DNA of 64,000 nucleotides from Eimeria necatrix (Eukaryota; Apicomplexa; Conoidasida; Eucoccidiorida; Eimeriidae): NCBI RefSeq assembly GCF_000499385.1, contig NW_013652331.1, positions 1 to 64,000 of the forward strand, read 5' to 3'. Shown piece by piece: positions 60,901 to 64,000 of this stretch (position 1 is its first letter; each line of letters starts with the position of its first letter). The notes under the pieces were generated by a model. It saw only the letters and a program-made list of their open reading frames with translations, ran no database searches and was not told where the DNA came from. The position numbers and the translations under genes were made by a program.

Positions 60901-62099
60901 CCCCACCGAAAGCTTTTTTGTCTTAAAAGAAAAGCACGGGCTAAGACATTGACGGAAACGTGTAAGACGTGCGAGGGGGATGGCTAATATGCTAGGGACT
61001 GCCCTGCTTCGGTAGACTATGGGCGTAGTCACGTGATAAAGTAAGGTTCCTAACGCTTGCTTGTGCAAAGAGTCGAACTAAGCTTTTACAGATGACACAA
61101 ATGCACCAAGTTACAGGGAGACTGAGAGAAACTTATGCAAAGTGGCAACAAGCCCAATCGCCATGGTAGCCTTTTCTAGTTGGGGAAAGCAAAAGCAGAT
61201 ACCACGAAGTTACAAAGATCAGCAGGATGTGGATTGGGAACACCCTCCCAAACCAGCAGCAAAGAAGCGCAGTCGGGCGTCAGAAAACTTCTGAGATATT
61301 TGGGAGGCAATGCGCAAACATAGACAATAAGCAGCGGTGGTGTCGCAATATGCTGAGTGGAGATACAGCTGCTGAGTGCCGGATGTGCAATGCAGCATGG
61401 ACTCACCGTAGTCGTCCGGCTTCAGCTGATTGGCCGCTGGTATGAAGCTCTCTTCGATACTGAAGCCGCGCACATTGTAGTTTTGTCAGTCCACTGGCTG
61501 CAGGCTAACAACAACTCAGGGTGAGAAGAGTCCCTCATGAGCCCTTGCTCACTGTCGTTAATGGTGAAAGCTTCGATACTGACAGTGCAGTTGTACTACT
61601 TCCAATGCGGCGCTATCTTGAATGCTTCTCAAGTGACATTCAAGGTGGATGTGTTATCTACGATATGGTTTTGTTAGTGGGTTAGCTTACATGAGAGAAG
61701 ACAGCGTGATGTTTCCAGTCTGACGAGATGATAGTCCGTATGAATAGAATGTGATGTAAGCAGCCTGTAGATAGTGACGGAGTAGACTTCTTGATGAGCG
61801 CCTCCAGGCCCTGGAAGCGCGATTTACTCCGACCGAGATGTTCAGGAAATTGTATGAGCAACGAACATTATTCTTCAAAGCTGTGAGAGCCAGATTGCAA
61901 CTAAAGTGCTCTCATGATCACTGCATCTTATGCCTATCGCATGGTAGTCTCTTCTTTACCGTGTGGCTCAAGAGCTGCTGGATTTCCCCATGCAAGCTCT
62001 AATCAAGCTGTCAGCGATTCGATGGACCAGCTGTATCTACTTCCCTACATGCGCTGCCACTCTTATGAACGAGGATGAGTCCGTCGCTCTGTCGCCTTG
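57943..62099. other. Long stretch without a supported gene
   Basis: Many short frames on both strands, none with a family motif or with splice junctions that connect. It covers the 3' flank of the acyl-CoA synthetase gene and leads into the retroelement relic. A non-conserved or non-coding transcript cannot be excluded. Confidence 0.5.
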
Positions 62100-62560
62100 A
62101 AGACGCGGATGGTGACTAGTTATAAAGCATTAAACGCTCCCTCGAGCGTCCGTAACTACCCCTTGACCTCTACTCAACCTACAGATGAGATATCATAGGG
62201 AGCTAAGTAGTTGTATGGGTTAGATTTACACGCATGCTTCCACCAAATTGTGATTGCTAGAAGGGATCACTAGAGAGTTGCCTACTGGTCAATTTTGGTA
62301 CTTTGTCATCGTGGAGCGATGAGCAATGGACGAACTCCTAAACTCACGCAGTAAGAGGACTAGTGCAGCGTTTAATATGCTACAGGAAACCGTAATTCCC
62401 CTAAACCACAAACCCTTTTGAAAAATACTGTGATGCCCCCAGATATGCTGTAGCTGCAGTCCTTTGGCAAGAGAAAAGGTGACTGGTTTCTTGCCCAGAT
62501 CATGAGCACGAAGCAAAGGAAATATCGGGTCCATGACCAGAGCCTACTAGCCTAAATTAC
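62100..62560 (+). pseudogene. Reverse transcriptase/RNase H relic (Ty3/gypsy-like)
   Basis: Scattered over frames with stops: SYKALNA and RNYPLTSTQPTDEI near 62115-62190, then GLDLHACFHQIVIARRDH at about 62216-62270, which corresponds to the LDL-x-GYHQI motif of Ty3 reverse transcriptases. Near 62425-62480 comes CDAPRYAVAAVLWQEKR, matching the DAS-x-x-AVGAVL motif at the start of RNase H. The catalytic YxDD region is not recognisable. Same orientation as the LTR and gag to its right. Confidence 0.65.
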
Positions 62561-62639
62561 AGCATAGAGAGATGTGGCGCTAGTTATTTAGCGCCGCTAG
62601 TGTAGTGCACAGGCAGCCACAATCTTAGGCTATTCGTAG

Positions 62640-62788
62640 ACATTTCTAGTGTATACAAGTTATTTTGCTAATAGATTGCTTTTCTATTTTACTAGTAAGA
62701 AGTTGCGGCGCTCGATCAGCATCTCAACCTCTCAACTGCTTATAGGTCATCAGTCAGCTATCCTCTATAGGTCGCCAGCAAGCCCCAT
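62640..62788 (-). repeat. Half-LTR fragment left of the LTR at 62789
   Basis: Shares TCTAGTGTATAC, CTAGTAAGA and GGTCGCCAGCAAGCCC with the fragment at 2040-2190, in the same orientation on the plus strand. So both ends of the window show the same pairing of a minus half-LTR with a plus LTR. Confidence 0.5.
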
Positions 62789-63014
62789 TGTAGTGCCTGC
62801 GCACTACACTCCTCCCCAGAGGGCCATGGAAGCAAGAACCCTGAGTGGGGGATTTTCTAGAAAAATGGACTTGAAAAACTGGAGGAGATAACTACATTTA
62901 ATGATATTTGGATATTTATTTCAGAGAGGTGCGTCGAAGGTAGAAGGCTCACATAGACCCTACTCGTGGGGCAGGTAGCAGCCTAGTCGCAAGCAGGAGG
63001 CGCTGTGCACTACA
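62789..63014 (+). repeat. LTR of gag copy 2 (internally deleted)
   Basis: Starts TGTAGTGC (62789) and ends GCACTACA (63014), the same perfect 8-base ends as LTR A. It is 226 bases against about 390-410 for LTRs A and B. After the 20-base start it jumps to the CTCCTCCCCA block that lies about 170 bases further in LTR B, so it carries an internal deletion. Confidence 0.75.
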
Positions 63015-63016
63015 TT

Positions 63017-63034
63017 TGGGGGCTGCTCCGGGAA
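63017..63034 (+). other. Retroelement primer-binding site (tRNA-Pro-like)
   Basis: TGGGGGCTGCTCCGGGAA two bases after the LTR end; same position and nearly the same sequence as in copy 1 (1192-1209). Confidence 0.7.
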
Positions 63035-63184
63035 TGAAATTTTGTTTCTTTCCGGACCTAGGAGTAGAAATATTTTGTTTAAATGATTCGCACCTAGATT
63101 TCTTAGCTCGGTAATGGATGCATCTCCGCAACGGACGCGTTATCGGCCTCACATAAAAGGAGACTTCTACAATCAGTAAGCAAA

Positions 63185-64000
63185 ATGCCCAGCGGAACAC
63201 CGGCCCATCATCTTCATGCTACTCCGAAGCCCATCGTGGCAGAGCGGGCGCATGGGCATAAGGAGGGGCACCCACAGGTGACACCTGTGACCAATGTTTT
63301 GCCAGGGGACAGTCCCTTCGTCATGTGGGACCAATTCCAGTCCGCTATGAGTGTGATAAGAACTGTTATACGCGGGACCGGGGAATCGGACGCAACGTTT
63401 CCCATACTCCCAGAAAATTGCAGCACTGTGCAGGCCTTTTTGATGCGCATCGAGCGCCGGTACACCCAGATGGGATTGGAGCCGCGCGAGTGGGGAAGCG
63501 CACTAATTGACCACCTTGTGGGCCCAGCTCTAACGTATTAGATGTATATACAGCGAACTGTCGACCTAGGCTGCTGGGCGACGGCACAGCGCAAGCTTTT
63601 GGAGCGGTTCAATAAAACAATGTCGCAGAATCAACTGGCAACGGAGTTGGCTAAAGTACGGTGGAATGGTAGGCGTAAGGAATACACGGATCGATTTGCA
63701 GCTGTAGCGGAGCGTGGTTTGGGTGTCGCCCCCAACGAACTCGCCGACTATTACTGCACCCGACTACCAACGGACCTCCATCTCATGGCAAACAACGGGC
63801 AGGTGAAGTATCCCTCTTGGGAACAAGCGGCGACAGCGTCAGTGTGACTCTACGAGCCTCAGGAGACCGTGCTAGAGCTACGAGGAAGGGGCAGTAGAGC
63901 TATCAGAGCTGCTGTCGAGGCAAATGGACCCCGTCTAAACCACGCCCATTTTTGTTTTCCTAGAGAAAACCCCGGGAACTGCTGTGAGTGTCAGGGTCGC
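63185..64000 (+). pseudogene. Ty3/gypsy-like gag, copy 2 (nonsense mutations, runs off window)
   Basis: Starts at ATG 63185 (MPSGTPAHHLHATP) and matches gag copy 1 throughout, without copy 1's frameshift. Two in-frame stops are present: TAG at 63539-63541 where copy 1 has Trp, and TGA near 63845 where copy 1 has an Arg-type codon position. The first zinc knuckle begins at the window edge (CCECQGR). Hence this copy cannot make full Gag either, unless stops are read through. Confidence 0.8.

Noticed and set aside
1..64000. CRISPR arrays, bacterial promoters, ribosome-binding sites or operons
   Set aside because: No regularly spaced repeats; the introns, tRNA type and gene families are eukaryotic, so such features are not expected.

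Overview
The window looks like nuclear DNA of a coccidian apicomplexan of the Eimeria/Cyclospora type (inference). Genes are intron-rich with short exons. CAG/CTG trinucleotide runs are frequent in exons, where they give Gln, Ala, Ser or Leu runs. The recognisable proteins are eukaryotic housekeeping proteins, and both window ends carry decayed Ty3/gypsy-like retroelements. Exon models were built by hand by joining splice sites so that the frame stays open and protein-family motifs line up. The models for OST48, the 2OG oxygenase, the NT-C2 protein and BUD13 close exactly to a stop with the frame kept across every junction.

Layout: 1-3180 holds wrecked LTR-retrotransposon parts (minus-strand gag, a head-to-head pair of LTRs, an integrase relic). 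5859-12487 (+) is a 19-exon gene for a membrane protein whose tandem exons encode EPIYA/YxxM-like tyrosine motifs; this is the most unusual item in the window. 13509-15838 (-) encodes a prolyl-4-hydroxylase-like 2OG-Fe(II) oxygenase. 16550-20601 (-) encodes the OST48/WBP1 subunit of oligosaccharyltransferase. 21178-23608 (+) is NOSIP. 24407-29579 (-) is a 900-residue NT-C2 plus coiled-coil protein. 31760-31831 (+) is initiator tRNA-Met. 32885-35668 (-) is BUD13. 36149-37936 (+) is an FtsH-like AAA ATPase that lacks the peptidase domain. A poorly resolved gene may lie at about 38230-40347 (+). 40351-42363 (+) is an intronless multi-pass membrane protein. 42839-46409 (-) is nucleolin-like. 47123-48253 (+) is a secretory/membrane protein. 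50440-57942 (+) is a long-chain acyl-CoA synthetase. 57943-62100 shows no gene I can support. 62100-64000 is another decayed element (RT/RNase H relic, LTR, primer-binding site, gag) on the plus strand.

The genes are not an operon. Neighbours are arranged both divergently (OST48/NOSIP, BUD13/FtsH-like, nucleolin/47 kb gene) and convergently (NOSIP/NT-C2, 8-TM/nucleolin). OST48 and the 2OG oxygenase would both act in the secretory pathway, BUD13 and NOSIP are splicing-associated, and nucleolin acts in ribosome biogenesis; I infer no functional link from adjacency. Five introns in five genes need a GC donor (AG|GCAAG) instead of GT, a high share of the roughly 78 introns modelled here.
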